Assembly (NCBI GenBank): GCA_009774615.1
Contig: VSOC01000158.1
Span: forward strand, 1-7,468
Direction of reading: 5' to 3'
Length of the DNA: 7,468 nt
Source of the DNA: Lachnospiraceae bacterium
GTDB taxonomy: Bacteria; Bacillota; Clostridia; Lachnospirales; Lachnospiraceae
Below, piece by piece: positions 1-6,132 of the stretch. Below the pieces are notes generated by a model. The model made no database searches, had not been told where the DNA came from, and saw only the letters and a list, made by a program, of their open reading frames with translations. Both the position numbers and the translations under genes were made by a program. The number at the start of each line of letters is the position of its first letter. Within the stretch, counting starts at the first letter, position 1.

Positions 1-58
1 TTTCTTTCTTTATCCTTTATTTTCATCTCAAATGAGCAAATATAAGACCTCGAAAACC

Positions 59-113
59 AAAAAGAAACTGTAAAAACACCCGCTGGCACAAAACCAGGCA
101 CATGTTTTTACAG
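59..113 (-). terminator. Intrinsic terminator for the secreted-protein gene
   Basis: An 11-bp perfect inverted repeat pairs 68-78 (CTGTAAAAACA) with 103-113 (TGTTTTTACAG). A smaller inner stem pairs CTGG (83-86) with CCAG (94-97). Read on the minus strand, the stem is followed by TTTCTTTTT (67 down to 59), a proper U-tract. It lies about 135 bp past the stop of the minus-strand gene ending at 249 and is the best terminator for it. On the plus strand the hairpin has no good T-run after it. Confidence 0.6.
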
Positions 114-140
114 CTTCAGAATTTTAAAGCTTCAGATTTT
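112..140. repeat. Imperfect 13-14 bp direct repeat
   Basis: AGCTTCAGAATTTT (112-125) is followed two bases later by AGCTTCAGATTTT (128-140). The copies differ by one inserted A. The first copy overlaps the right foot of the terminator hairpin. I see no function and it may be a simple local duplication. Confidence 0.5.
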
Positions 141-143
141 CAA

Positions 144-193
144 GATTTCTGCGCTGATTCCCCTCCAATTTTCGCAGAAATCAGCGGATTTTT
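144..193 (+). terminator. Possible plus-strand terminator with alternative pairing
   Basis: CGCTGATT (152-159) pairs with AATCAGCG (179-186) as an 8-bp stem, followed by GA and TTTTT (189-193). This has the form of a plus-strand terminator for transcription entering from the left. A competing 10-bp stem, GATTTCTGCG (144-153) with CGCAGAAATC (173-182), uses overlapping bases, so both cannot form fully. On the minus strand neither stem has a good U-tract. No plus-strand gene is visible upstream in the window, so the assignment is tentative. Confidence 0.35.
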
Positions 194-204
194 ATCGTTC
201 TCTA

Positions 205-243
205 TTTAATCTATCCATTTAATCTATCCATTTAATCTATCCA
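205..243. repeat. Three tandem copies of a 13-bp unit
   Basis: TTTAATCTATCCA occurs three times in perfect head-to-tail array (205-217, 218-230, 231-243), preceded by a partial TCTA at 201-204. The array ends 5 bp before the stop codon of the minus-strand gene at 249, so it lies in that gene's 3' untranslated region. It looks like a microsatellite-type tandem repeat that could vary in copy number between strains. No protein-binding role is evident. Confidence 0.9.
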
Positions 244-248
244 TATTT

Positions 249-998
249 TTACTTATTAAACAGCACAATTTTCTCTGCCAGCCCGCTTGCGTCTAACCAA
301 ACCAGGCATTTGCTTCCCTTCTCAATGCTCTCCAGATATACCATCTGCCGGGTTAAATGAGGGGTAATCGGGCAATTTGCCGGGACTTTAATTTCTTCCC
401 CGCCGTTGGTTTTCAGCACATAGCCGCCTGCTCCGTCTGCTTCTAAGGCTCCCGAAGCATTCACATAAAGCGGTGCACCTTTATCCTGTGGAATATTCAC
501 CAGAACCAGTTCTGCGGTCGTCTGCGGCGGAAGGCTTAATGCCATCGCCGGGCTGGTATAGACATAAACGGTCTGGTTTGCTGCAATCTGGCTTTCATCT
601 GCCGGGAAGCCGGTCACGCTGTCTAAAATCATGGTATTGTCCGGATCAATATGGATCACAATCTCTCCCTGGTAGCCTTCCGGCACTTTGCTGTCAATCG
701 AAAAGCCCCCATCGCGCTTTTCCATCACCGGACCCCAGAATTTTCCAAGTTCCAGGCTGTCTGCGGTATCCTCTTGTGCAGAATCCTCAGTTCCATTTTC
801 CAAAGCGATTTCGGTATTATCTGCTCCCTCTGTACCTGCTGCATCCGTTGCGCCTGCCACACCATTTTCCACATCAATCTCCACCCTTTTTCCTTCATCA
901 AAACGGATAATCTTCTTCGTTCCGGCGCACACGCCAGCGGCACTTCCGATTCCCATAACTGCTGCTAATCCCATAATAATCAGTCCTGTTTTTTTCAT
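249..998 (-). CDS. Secreted protein of unknown function with acidic linker
   Basis: A 249-residue protein whose function I cannot name. It opens with a classical signal peptide: MKKTG, then a hydrophobic stretch (about residues 6-23), with likely signal peptidase I cleavage near residues 21-26. Cys24 is preceded by A-G-V, a poor lipobox, so a lipoprotein is unlikely. Residues 41-84 are a low-complexity linker rich in Asp, Glu, Ala, Gly and Thr. Residues 85-249 form a beta-rich domain with the stretch YVYTSPAMALSLPP (145-158) and a later PANCPITPHLTRQMV segment (207-221). I associate this style of domain with uncharacterised secreted clostridial proteins, from memory. The ATG at 998 is chosen over the TTG at 1001 because AGGAG sits 8 nt upstream of it. 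The gene diverges from aroF and stands alone, ending at the terminator near 59-113. The product should act outside the membrane. Confidence 0.85.
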   Translation of the reverse strand: MKKTGLIIMGLAAVMGIGSAAGVCAGTKKIIRFDEGKRVEIDVENGVAGATDAAGTEGADNTEIALENGTEDSAQEDTADSLELGKFWGPVMEKRDGGFSIDSKVPEGYQGEIVIHIDPDNTMILDSVTGFPADESQIAANQTVYVYTSPAMALSLPPQTTAELVLVNIPQDKGAPLYVNASGALEADGAGGYVLKTNGGEEIKVPANCPITPHLTRQMVYLESIEKGSKCLVWLDASGLAEKIVLFNK

Positions 999-1047
999 CA
1001 ATCTCTCTCCTTTTATTCGATTAAAATATAAAGTTTTTTTCTCTCTC

Positions 1048-1076
1048 TTGATTTCCTGCTACACCTATATTATAAT
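1048..1076 (+). promoter_or_regulatory. Sigma-A promoter for aroF
   Basis: -35 TTGATT (1048-1053), a 17-bp spacer and a perfect -10 TATAAT (1071-1076). Transcription should start near 1083, leaving a leader of about 80 nt. That leader is too short for a T-box and shows only a weak mismatched hairpin (CCAA at 1087-1090 with TTGG at 1105-1108), so I see no attenuator. Confidence 0.7.
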
Positions 1077-1097
1077 GTTTCAATGACCAAAATTCAA
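1069..1097 (-). promoter_or_regulatory. Sigma-A promoter for the secreted-protein gene
   Basis: Read on the minus strand: -35 TTGAAT (1097-1092), a 17-bp spacer, and a perfect -10 TATAAT (1074-1069). Transcription should start near 1062, giving a leader of about 64 nt. The -10 box overlaps that of the divergent aroF promoter inside the palindrome ATTATAAT (1069-1076). Confidence 0.65.
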
Positions 1098-1162
1098 ATT
1101 AATATTGGCTTACATTGCTTAAGATTTACTGACTTATTTTTACAAAACTTGGAGGTTTTGCC

Positions 1163-2197
1163 ATGGGATTTACATTTGTGAACAAACTGCCTACTCCCGG
1201 TGAAATCCGGGAACAGTATCCGCTTCCCCTAGAACTGGCAGCAATTAAAGAAACCCGGGACAGAGAAATTGCCGATGTTTTCAAAGGCGAAAGCGAGAAA
1301 TTCATCTTAATCATCGGTCCCTGTTCTGCCGATAATGAGGACGCTGTCTGCGATTATGCCAACCGTCTTGCCAAGGTACAGGAAAAGGTTGCCGAAAAAC
1401 TCATCCTCATCCCCCGTGTATACACGAACAAGCCCCGCACCACCGGCGATGGCTACAAGGGTATGCTTCATCAGCCCGACCCTGAAAAACAGCCGAATAT
1501 GCTCGAAGGTATCCTGGCGATCCGGCACATGCACATGCGGGTTCTTCGGGAAACCGGATTAAGCACTGCGGATGAAATGCTCTACCCGGAAAACCTCCGC
1601 TATTTATCGGATATGATGTCCTATGTTGCCGTAGGTGCCCGCTCCGTAGAAAATCAGTATCACCGTCTGGTTTCCAGCGGCTGTGATGTCCCCGTGGGCA
1701 TGAAGAACCCCACCAGCGGCGATTTGTCGGTGATGTTAAATTCCGTCTATGCTGCCCAGCACCCGCACGACTTTATCTTTCGCGGCTGGGAGGTAAAATC
1801 CGAAGGAAATCCGCTGACACACACTATCCTGCGCGGCGCGGTAAATAAGCACGGCCAATGCCTGCCCAACTACCATTTTGAAGACCTGGAACTTCTTTTA
1901 CAGCTTTATAAGGAGCGGGGAAACCTCCTGTATCCGGCCTGCATCGTTGATGTCAACCACTCCAACTCCAATAAAAAATATATGGAGCAGATCCGTATTT
2001 CCAAAGAAATCCTGCACAGCCGACGCCACGCCAGGGAAATTCACCAGTTCGTCAAGGGTCTGATGATTGAAAGCTACATCGAACCCGGAGCACAGAAGAT
2101 CGGCGAGGGCTGCTATGGAAAATCCATCACCGATCCGTGCCTTGGCTGGGAAGATTCCGAACGCCTTATCTATGAGATCGCAGAAAGCCTGGATTAA
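1163..2197 (+). CDS. aroF: 3-deoxy-7-phosphoheptulonate (DAHP) synthase, type I AroFGH family
   Basis: Cytoplasmic enzyme joining phosphoenolpyruvate and erythrose 4-phosphate to DAHP, the first step of the shikimate pathway. The 344 residues span the full TIM barrel of the E. coli AroF/G/H class (about 350 residues). Expected metal ligands are all present: Cys54 in IGPCS, His266 in DVNHSNSNK, Glu303 in MIESY and Asp324 in SITDPCLGWED. Substrate-binding signatures include KPRTT (90-94), GAR (158-160), GMKNPT with Lys181, and LRG (223-225). A short N-terminal segment before the barrel (about 45 residues) matches where AroG-type enzymes receive feedback inhibition, so allosteric control by an aromatic amino acid is possible but cannot be read here. 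RTTGDGYKG has one residue more than the E. coli loop. The start is set by GGAGG 7 nt before the ATG. No other aro gene is adjacent. The symbol follows usual clostridial naming; the paralogue type is not resolved. Confidence 0.97.
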   Translation: MGFTFVNKLPTPGEIREQYPLPLELAAIKETRDREIADVFKGESEKFILIIGPCSADNEDAVCDYANRLAKVQEKVAEKLILIPRVYTNKPRTTGDGYKGMLHQPDPEKQPNMLEGILAIRHMHMRVLRETGLSTADEMLYPENLRYLSDMMSYVAVGARSVENQYHRLVSSGCDVPVGMKNPTSGDLSVMLNSVYAAQHPHDFIFRGWEVKSEGNPLTHTILRGAVNKHGQCLPNYHFEDLELLLQLYKERGNLLYPACIVDVNHSNSNKKYMEQIRISKEILHSRRHAREIHQFVKGLMIESYIEPGAQKIGEGCYGKSITDPCLGWEDSERLIYEIAESLD

Positions 2198-2214
2198 ACC
2201 AGGCTTTCTTTTTT
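2182..2214 (+). terminator. aroF terminator overlapping the end of the gene
   Basis: AGAAAGCCTGG (2182-2192) pairs perfectly with CCAGGCTTTCT (2199-2209) across a 6-nt loop, followed by TTTTT (2210-2214). The left arm is the last codons of aroF (Glu-Ser-Leu-Asp) and the TAA stop (2195-2197) lies in the loop. On the minus strand the same hairpin lacks a U-tract, so it should not efficiently terminate the convergent uppP transcript. Confidence 0.92.
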
Positions 2215-2281
2215 CTTATTCCCTTGCGAATCTTTGCGCAGCTGCACTTCCCTTAAAATCTTCGCCGCAGTTAAACTTCCC

Positions 2282-3130
2282 CTACACCGGAACCGCCAGC
2301 GCCGTAATTCCAAAATAAGCAATTACAATAATCCCCAGTACAATCCGGTAATATCCGAAAAACTTAAAATCATGGCTGCGGATGTAGCCCATCAAAAACT
2401 TTATCGAATACACCGATACCAAAAAGGCAATCAGCATACCCAAGAGCATATACACCACCTGCGGCAGGGTGAACGTATTTCCTTTGACAAAAAATACAAC
2501 GATTTTCAAAAGACTTGCGCCAAACATCACCGGGATACCTAAAAAGAAGGAAAACTCCGCGGCTGCACTTCTGGAGCACCCTAAAAGCATCGCACCCAAA
2601 ATCGTTGCACCGGAACGTGAAGTTCCCGGAATCAGGCTTAAAAGCTGGAATAAACCGATATATAAAGCCGTCTTAAAGCTAATCTGCCCGGTTTTCTGAA
2701 TGGTAAAATCCAGCCGCCGGTTTCGGTTTTCCAGCAGAATAAAAAGAATACCGTAAATAATCAGCATGGCCGAAATAATAAAAGGATTCTTTAAATGGGC
2801 ATCCATCCAGTCATTAAGCAACAGCCCAAAAACCGCCGCCGGAACACAGGCCCAGATAATCTTCATCCACAAGACAATCGTAGCATTTCGGGCTGCCGGC
2901 TTCTTTCTCCTCGAAAACGGATTTAGCTTTTCATAATACAGCAGAACAACCGCCAAAATCGCCCCCAGCTGAATGACCACAAAAAAGACATTCAAAAAGG
3001 CTTCCGGCTGATCCATCTGGATAATCTCATCCACCAGAAGCATATGCCCCGTGCTGCTGATGGGAAGCCATTCGGTAAACCCCTCCACAATTCCCTGAAC
3101 AATTACTTTTAATAGTTCGACAATGCTCAT
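2282..3130 (-). CDS. uppP: Undecaprenyl-diphosphate phosphatase (UppP/BacA)
   Basis: Integral membrane enzyme that removes a phosphate from undecaprenyl diphosphate, recycling the lipid carrier for peptidoglycan and other surface polymers; high activity gives bacitracin tolerance in many bacteria. The 282-residue protein matches the family's usual length and is mostly hydrophobic, with several membrane segments. The first active-site motif is EGFTEWLPISSTGHM (16-30), with Glu16, Glu20 and His29. The second is PGTSRSGAT (168-176), with Arg172. A basic loop, RRKK, follows an early segment at 74-77. The ATG at 3130 is preferred over a GTG at 3151 because GGAGG lies 5 nt before it and the family normally begins only a few residues before this helix. 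It is last in the minus-strand run, 57 bp after ung, and converges with aroF across 84 bp. I found no convincing own terminator. Confidence 0.96.
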   Translation of the reverse strand: MSIVELLKVIVQGIVEGFTEWLPISSTGHMLLVDEIIQMDQPEAFLNVFFVVIQLGAILAVVLLYYEKLNPFSRRKKPAARNATIVLWMKIIWACVPAAVFGLLLNDWMDAHLKNPFIISAMLIIYGILFILLENRNRRLDFTIQKTGQISFKTALYIGLFQLLSLIPGTSRSGATILGAMLLGCSRSAAAEFSFFLGIPVMFGASLLKIVVFFVKGNTFTLPQVVYMLLGMLIAFLVSVYSIKFLMGYIRSHDFKFFGYYRIVLGIIVIAYFGITALAVPV

Positions 3131-3187
3131 CGTTTCCTCCATCTTGTGCACGTTTCACCGCGGAACCGACCGTTCTTCCCCAATAGT

Positions 3188-3868
3188 TTACTGACGGATA
3201 TTTTCAATCTGCCAGTCAATCGGTTCTAATCCGTGCTCTTTTAAAAATTCATTGGTCTTGCTGAAATGCCTGCATCCGAAGAATCCCCGGAAAGCAGAAA
3301 GCGGGCTGGGATGCGGGGCCTCCAGAATCAGGTGTTTCGGATTTTTTAACATCGTTTTCTTCGACTGCGCAGGCTTTCCCCAGAGCAGATAGACAATCGG
3401 GCGATCCTGTTCATTCAGCACCTTAATTGCCGCATTAGTAAATTCCTCCCATCCGATTCCCCGATGGGAATTCGCTGCATGGGCGCGGACAGTCAGCACC
3501 GTATTTAATAAAAGAACGCCCTGATCCGCCCATTTTTTCAGATATCCATTGTCCGGAATATAACAGCCCACGTCCTCTTTCAGTTCCTGATAGATATTCA
3601 CCAGGGACGGAGGAACCGCCACATCCGGCTTAACCGAAAAGCAAAGCCCGTGTGCCTGTCCGTCGCCATGATAGGGGTCCTGTCCAAGGATAACCACCTT
3701 TACCTTACTCAGAGGTGTAAATTCAAACGCATTAAACACATCTTCCGGTGCCGGAAAAATCTGCTTGGTTTCGTATTCGGATTTCACCATTTCATAAAGC
3801 TTCTTGTAATAGGGCTTCTTAAATTCCCCTTCTAAAGGGGTAAGCCAGTCATTGGTAATTGCTGCCAT
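3188..3868 (-). CDS. ung: Uracil-DNA glycosylase, family 1 (UNG)
   Basis: Base-excision repair enzyme that cleaves uracil from DNA after cytosine deamination or dUMP incorporation. The protein has 226 residues, typical of bacterial Ung. The water-activating motif GQDPYHG is at 62-68 with catalytic Asp64. The uracil-binding LLNTVLTVR is at 120-128 with Asn122, and the DNA-intercalating HPSPLSA loop is at 186-192 with His186. WGKPAQ (163-168) is also typical. All key residues are intact, so the enzyme should be active. The ATG at 3868 has AGGAG 7 nt upstream. A longer frame from 3907 adds a Lys/Arg-rich stretch but has no ribosome binding site, so I reject that start. The gap to hisF is 77 bp, purine-rich on the coding strand, with only a 4-bp hairpin, so cotranscription with hisF is likely. 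Confidence 0.97.
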   Translation of the reverse strand: MAAITNDWLTPLEGEFKKPYYKKLYEMVKSEYETKQIFPAPEDVFNAFEFTPLSKVKVVILGQDPYHGDGQAHGLCFSVKPDVAVPPSLVNIYQELKEDVGCYIPDNGYLKKWADQGVLLLNTVLTVRAHAANSHRGIGWEEFTNAAIKVLNEQDRPIVYLLWGKPAQSKKTMLKNPKHLILEAPHPSPLSAFRGFFGCRHFSKTNEFLKEHGLEPIDWQIENIRQ

Positions 3869-3945
3869 AAATCTTCTCCTTTTCCCTTTTGTTTTTCTTT
3901 TTATCATTTACAGGTTTTTCGCCTGCTGTTTTCTTTTCTTCCCTT

Positions 3946-4707
3946 TCACTGCCGCACCGAAATCCCCCGGCCGGCCAGATAGGCTTTCAAATCCCGGATT
4001 TCCAGTTCTTTATAATGAAAGAGCGATGCTGCCAATACGGCATCCGCCTTCCCCGCCGTCAGCGCGTCATAAAAATGTTCCTTCGCCCCTGCGCCGCCGG
4101 AAGCAATCACAGGAATGGACACTCTCTCGGCCACGGCTGCCGTCAGTTCATTATCATAACCCGCTTTTGTCCCGTCGCCGTCCATGCTGGTGAGCAAAAT
4201 CTCCCCCGCACCCAAACGGTCAACTTTTTCGGCCCATTCCAAGGCGTCGATCCCGGTATCAATCCTTCCGCCGTTCTTATAAATATTCCATCCGCTCCCG
4301 TCTGCCCGCCTTCTGGCGTCAATGGCCACCACCACGCACTGGCTCCCGAACTTGTCTGCCGCCTGAGAGATCAGTTCCGGCGTATTGATTGCTGAAGAAT
4401 TAATGGAAATCTTATCTGCGCCCTCCCGAAGAAGCATACGAAAATCCTCCACGGTACGGATTCCTCCGCCTACCGTAAAGGGAATGAATACCTTCTCCGC
4501 CACACGGCGAACCATGTCCACCACCGTATTGCGGGCATCCGAAGTCGCCGTAATATCCAAAAACACCAGTTCGTCCGCGCCTGCCTTATCATAGGCTGCA
4601 CCAATCTCCACCGGATCTCCCGCATCCCGCAGATTCACAAAATTAACACCTTTAACCACCCGGCCGTTTTTCACGTCCAGGCAGGGAATAATCCGTTTTG
4701 TAAACAT
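3946..4707 (-). CDS. hisF: Imidazole glycerol phosphate synthase, cyclase subunit HisF
   Basis: Cyclase half of imidazole glycerol phosphate synthase. It uses ammonia channelled from HisH to turn PRFAR into imidazole glycerol phosphate plus AICAR, joining histidine and purine synthesis. The 253 residues form a complete (beta/alpha)8 barrel. Both catalytic aspartates fall at the classic positions: Asp11 in PCLDVKNGR and Asp130 in AIDARR. Phosphate-binding glycines are seen at GGG (80-82) and SGG (203-205), and Asp176 lies in TSMDGDGTKAGYD. These fit a genuine HisF rather than a diverged surface-polysaccharide relative. The start ATG has GGAG 5 nt upstream. It follows hisH by 55 bp. The neighbouring hisA and hisI expected in a full operon are missing; ung follows instead. 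Confidence 0.97.
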   Translation of the reverse strand: MFTKRIIPCLDVKNGRVVKGVNFVNLRDAGDPVEIGAAYDKAGADELVFLDITATSDARNTVVDMVRRVAEKVFIPFTVGGGIRTVEDFRMLLREGADKISINSSAINTPELISQAADKFGSQCVVVAIDARRRADGSGWNIYKNGGRIDTGIDALEWAEKVDRLGAGEILLTSMDGDGTKAGYDNELTAAVAERVSIPVIASGGAGAKEHFYDALTAGKADAVLAASLFHYKELEIRDLKAYLAGRGISVRQ

Positions 4708-4732
4708 AAGCTCTCCCTATCCATCAAAGTTT

Positions 4733-4749
4733 GCCGCCGGACAAGCGGC
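4733..4749 (-). other. Small hairpin between hisH and hisF
   Basis: GCCGC (4733-4737) pairs with GCGGC (4745-4749) around a 7-nt loop in the hisH-hisF gap. On the minus strand it is followed by AAACTTTG, not a U-run, so it is not a terminator. At most it might affect RNA processing or stability; it may be chance. Confidence 0.25.
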
Positions 4750-4762
4750 TTAACCTAAAAGT

Positions 4763-5368
4763 TTATAAGGACATAAAATTAGAAAGAATCTTCAGCCCTA
4801 TATCCCCGCTCTTTTCCGGATGGAACTGACAGGCAAACACATTCCCCCGTTCCACAGCCGCATGAATATGAACGCCGTACTCCGCAGAAGCCGACACGAT
4901 TTTCTCATCTTCCGCCTGAAGATAATAAGAATGGACAAAATACACATAAGACCCCTGCGCAATTCCCCGAAACAGCCGGGAATCCGGAGATATTTCCAGA
5001 GAATTCCAGCCTATATGCGGGATCTTCAGTCCCGGTGCCGGAGGAATCCGTAAAATCCTGCCGGGAAGAATCCCCAGCCCCTCCACGCCTGCGCTCTCAT
5101 CACTCTGCGAAAACATTAGCTGCAGCCCCAGGCAGATCCCCAGAAACGGCGTGCCCTTCGCTGCCACCTGACGAATCACCCCGACCAGATCATACTGCCG
5201 GAGTTTTTCCATGGCATCGCCAAACGAACCTACCCCGGGAAGAATCACCTTATCGGCATGGAGTATGGTTTCCCGATCCCGGCTCACCACCGGATGTTCC
5301 CCCAGGGCAAGCAAAGCCTTTTCCACGCTCCGCAAGTTCCCCGCATCATAATCTATAATGGCTATCAT
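4763..5368 (-). CDS. hisH: Imidazole glycerol phosphate synthase, glutaminase subunit HisH
   Basis: Class I glutamine amidotransferase that hydrolyses glutamine and passes ammonia to HisF. The 201 residues match the family. The triad is intact: Cys79 in LGICLGLQLMF, and His183 and Glu185 in CQFHPEKSG. Other signatures are DYDAGNLRSV (6-15), PGVGSFG (44-50) and KIPHIGWN (115-122). The ATG at 5368 is chosen over an upstream in-frame ATG at 5395: it has AAGGA about 7 nt before it and gives the normal N-terminus MIAIIDY. It sits between the sirtuin-like gene (61-bp gap) and hisF (55-bp gap), so the two synthase subunits should be made together. A possible internal promoter overlaps the end of the upstream gene. 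Confidence 0.97.
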   Translation of the reverse strand: MIAIIDYDAGNLRSVEKALLALGEHPVVSRDRETILHADKVILPGVGSFGDAMEKLRQYDLVGVIRQVAAKGTPFLGICLGLQLMFSQSDESAGVEGLGILPGRILRIPPAPGLKIPHIGWNSLEISPDSRLFRGIAQGSYVYFVHSYYLQAEDEKIVSASAEYGVHIHAAVERGNVFACQFHPEKSGDIGLKILSNFMSL

Positions 5369-5428
5369 ACATTCATCCTTCCTGCTGCTTTCCATGTACT
5401 CTCATTATTTTTAAACAGTAACCATTTT

Positions 5429-5456
5429 ATCATAACTTATGCGGATATACAATCAA
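5429..5456 (-). promoter_or_regulatory. Possible internal promoter for hisH
   Basis: On the minus strand: -35 TTGATT (5456-5451), a 16-bp spacer and -10 TATGAT (5434-5429). It overlaps the last codons and stop of the sirtuin-like gene. A start near 5422 would give hisH a leader of about 54 nt. The fit is fair, but AT-rich DNA gives such matches by chance. Confidence 0.35.
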
Positions 5457-6086
5457 AAATTCGACAGAATTCTCTGCAACCGGAGTAGATTTTTCCTTAA
5501 TTTCCTCGCTGATTTGCGAAAACTCCCGGTGAACCCGGATAAGCCACGCCTTCCGGTTAAAAAATACGGTCTTCTCAAACGGCCAGCGGATAACCGTAGG
5601 CGTCTGAAAACCCACACCCAGCTCCAGCACAGCCAGTTCCTTATTTAATGTCGTGGAAAGCCAGAACTGATACTTTTTCCACAGCGGAAGATAGCCTTCT
5701 TCAATATAACATTCCGACTGAATCGTATTTCCCTCCAGAGATGCCCCGCAATGCGGACAGCGTCCGTCTTTTACTTCCCCTTCTTCCCAGATATCCTTTG
5801 TGCAGGCTTTCGAGCACTGCTGCCAGTGCATATTCCCGCAGGGAGCCACAAAGCGCTCTTTGGAAAACTGCGTATCATAAATCGCCCCGTCCGTCAGTGT
5901 CGTCACAATAAAATAATCCTTATCGTTCACCAGAGCATATAACTGTTCATACGCCAGCTTAACTTCACGGTTCTTTTCATCGTCAAGCTTTCCCGAAATC
6001 TTCCACTCTTCCCCAAGGCCAATCAGCACCCGCTGCGCTCCGGCAAGCTTTTCCTTCATTAAGAGATATTTTTCCTGGTTATCCAT
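5430..6086 (-). CDS. Sirtuin-like zinc-ribbon protein of unknown activity
   Basis: A 218-residue soluble protein that resembles the Sir2 fold but is degenerate. VLIGLGEEW (20-28) takes the place of the NAD-binding GAG motif. TTLTDG (62-67) aligns with the sirtuin TTN-V/I-D-G motif but lacks its Asn. The segment FVAPCGNMH (79-87) occupies the place of the catalytic His (or the Gln of macrodomain-linked SirTM enzymes), here with no clear equivalent. Four cysteines, C91-x3-C95 and C110-x2-C113, form a sirtuin-type zinc ribbon. ELGVGFQTP (155-163) resembles the C-terminal nucleotide-binding loop of SirTM proteins. No signal peptide or membrane segment is seen. The ATG at 6086 has GGAG 6 nt upstream. 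The gene heads the minus-strand run before hisH. Family membership is my inference from motif order. True NAD-dependent deacylase or ADP-ribosyl activity is doubtful. Confidence 0.6.
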   Translation of the reverse strand: MDNQEKYLLMKEKLAGAQRVLIGLGEEWKISGKLDDEKNREVKLAYEQLYALVNDKDYFIVTTLTDGAIYDTQFSKERFVAPCGNMHWQQCSKACTKDIWEEGEVKDGRCPHCGASLEGNTIQSECYIEEGYLPLWKKYQFWLSTTLNKELAVLELGVGFQTPTVIRWPFEKTVFFNRKAWLIRVHREFSQISEEIKEKSTPVAENSVEFLIVYPHKL

Positions 6087-6132
6087 TTTCTTCTCCGTTC
6101 CTAAATTCTAATCATGTTTTCTGTTGTCCCTT

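Noticed and set aside
1..25. Minus-strand ATG near base 25 reading out of the left edge
   Set aside because: Only about eight Lys-rich codons fall inside the window and no ribosome binding site precedes the ATG, so a partial gene cannot be supported.
927..929. Lipoprotein assignment for the secreted protein (Cys24)
   Set aside because: The residues before the cysteine are A-G-V. Val at -1 is atypical for a lipobox, so a signal peptidase I substrate fits better.
473..1086. Plus-strand open frames opposite the secreted-protein gene
   Set aside because: They are antisense to a gene with a signal peptide, a good ribosome binding site and a promoter. Their proteins are Pro/Ser/Arg/His-rich with no recognisable domain.
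1083..1162. T-box, riboswitch or attenuator in the aroF leader
   Set aside because: The leader is about 80 nt with one weak, mismatched hairpin, no terminator before the start codon, and no leader peptide rich in aromatic codons.
3946..5368. WbuY/WbuZ-type amidotransferase pair for surface sugars
   Set aside because: HisF keeps Asp11, Asp130 and the phosphate loops, HisH keeps its full triad, and no polysaccharide or WbuX-like gene is nearby.
5430..6086. Macrodomain-linked SirTM system
   Set aside because: No macrodomain, GcvH-like or lipoate ligase gene is next to it, and the SirTM catalytic Gln is not evident.
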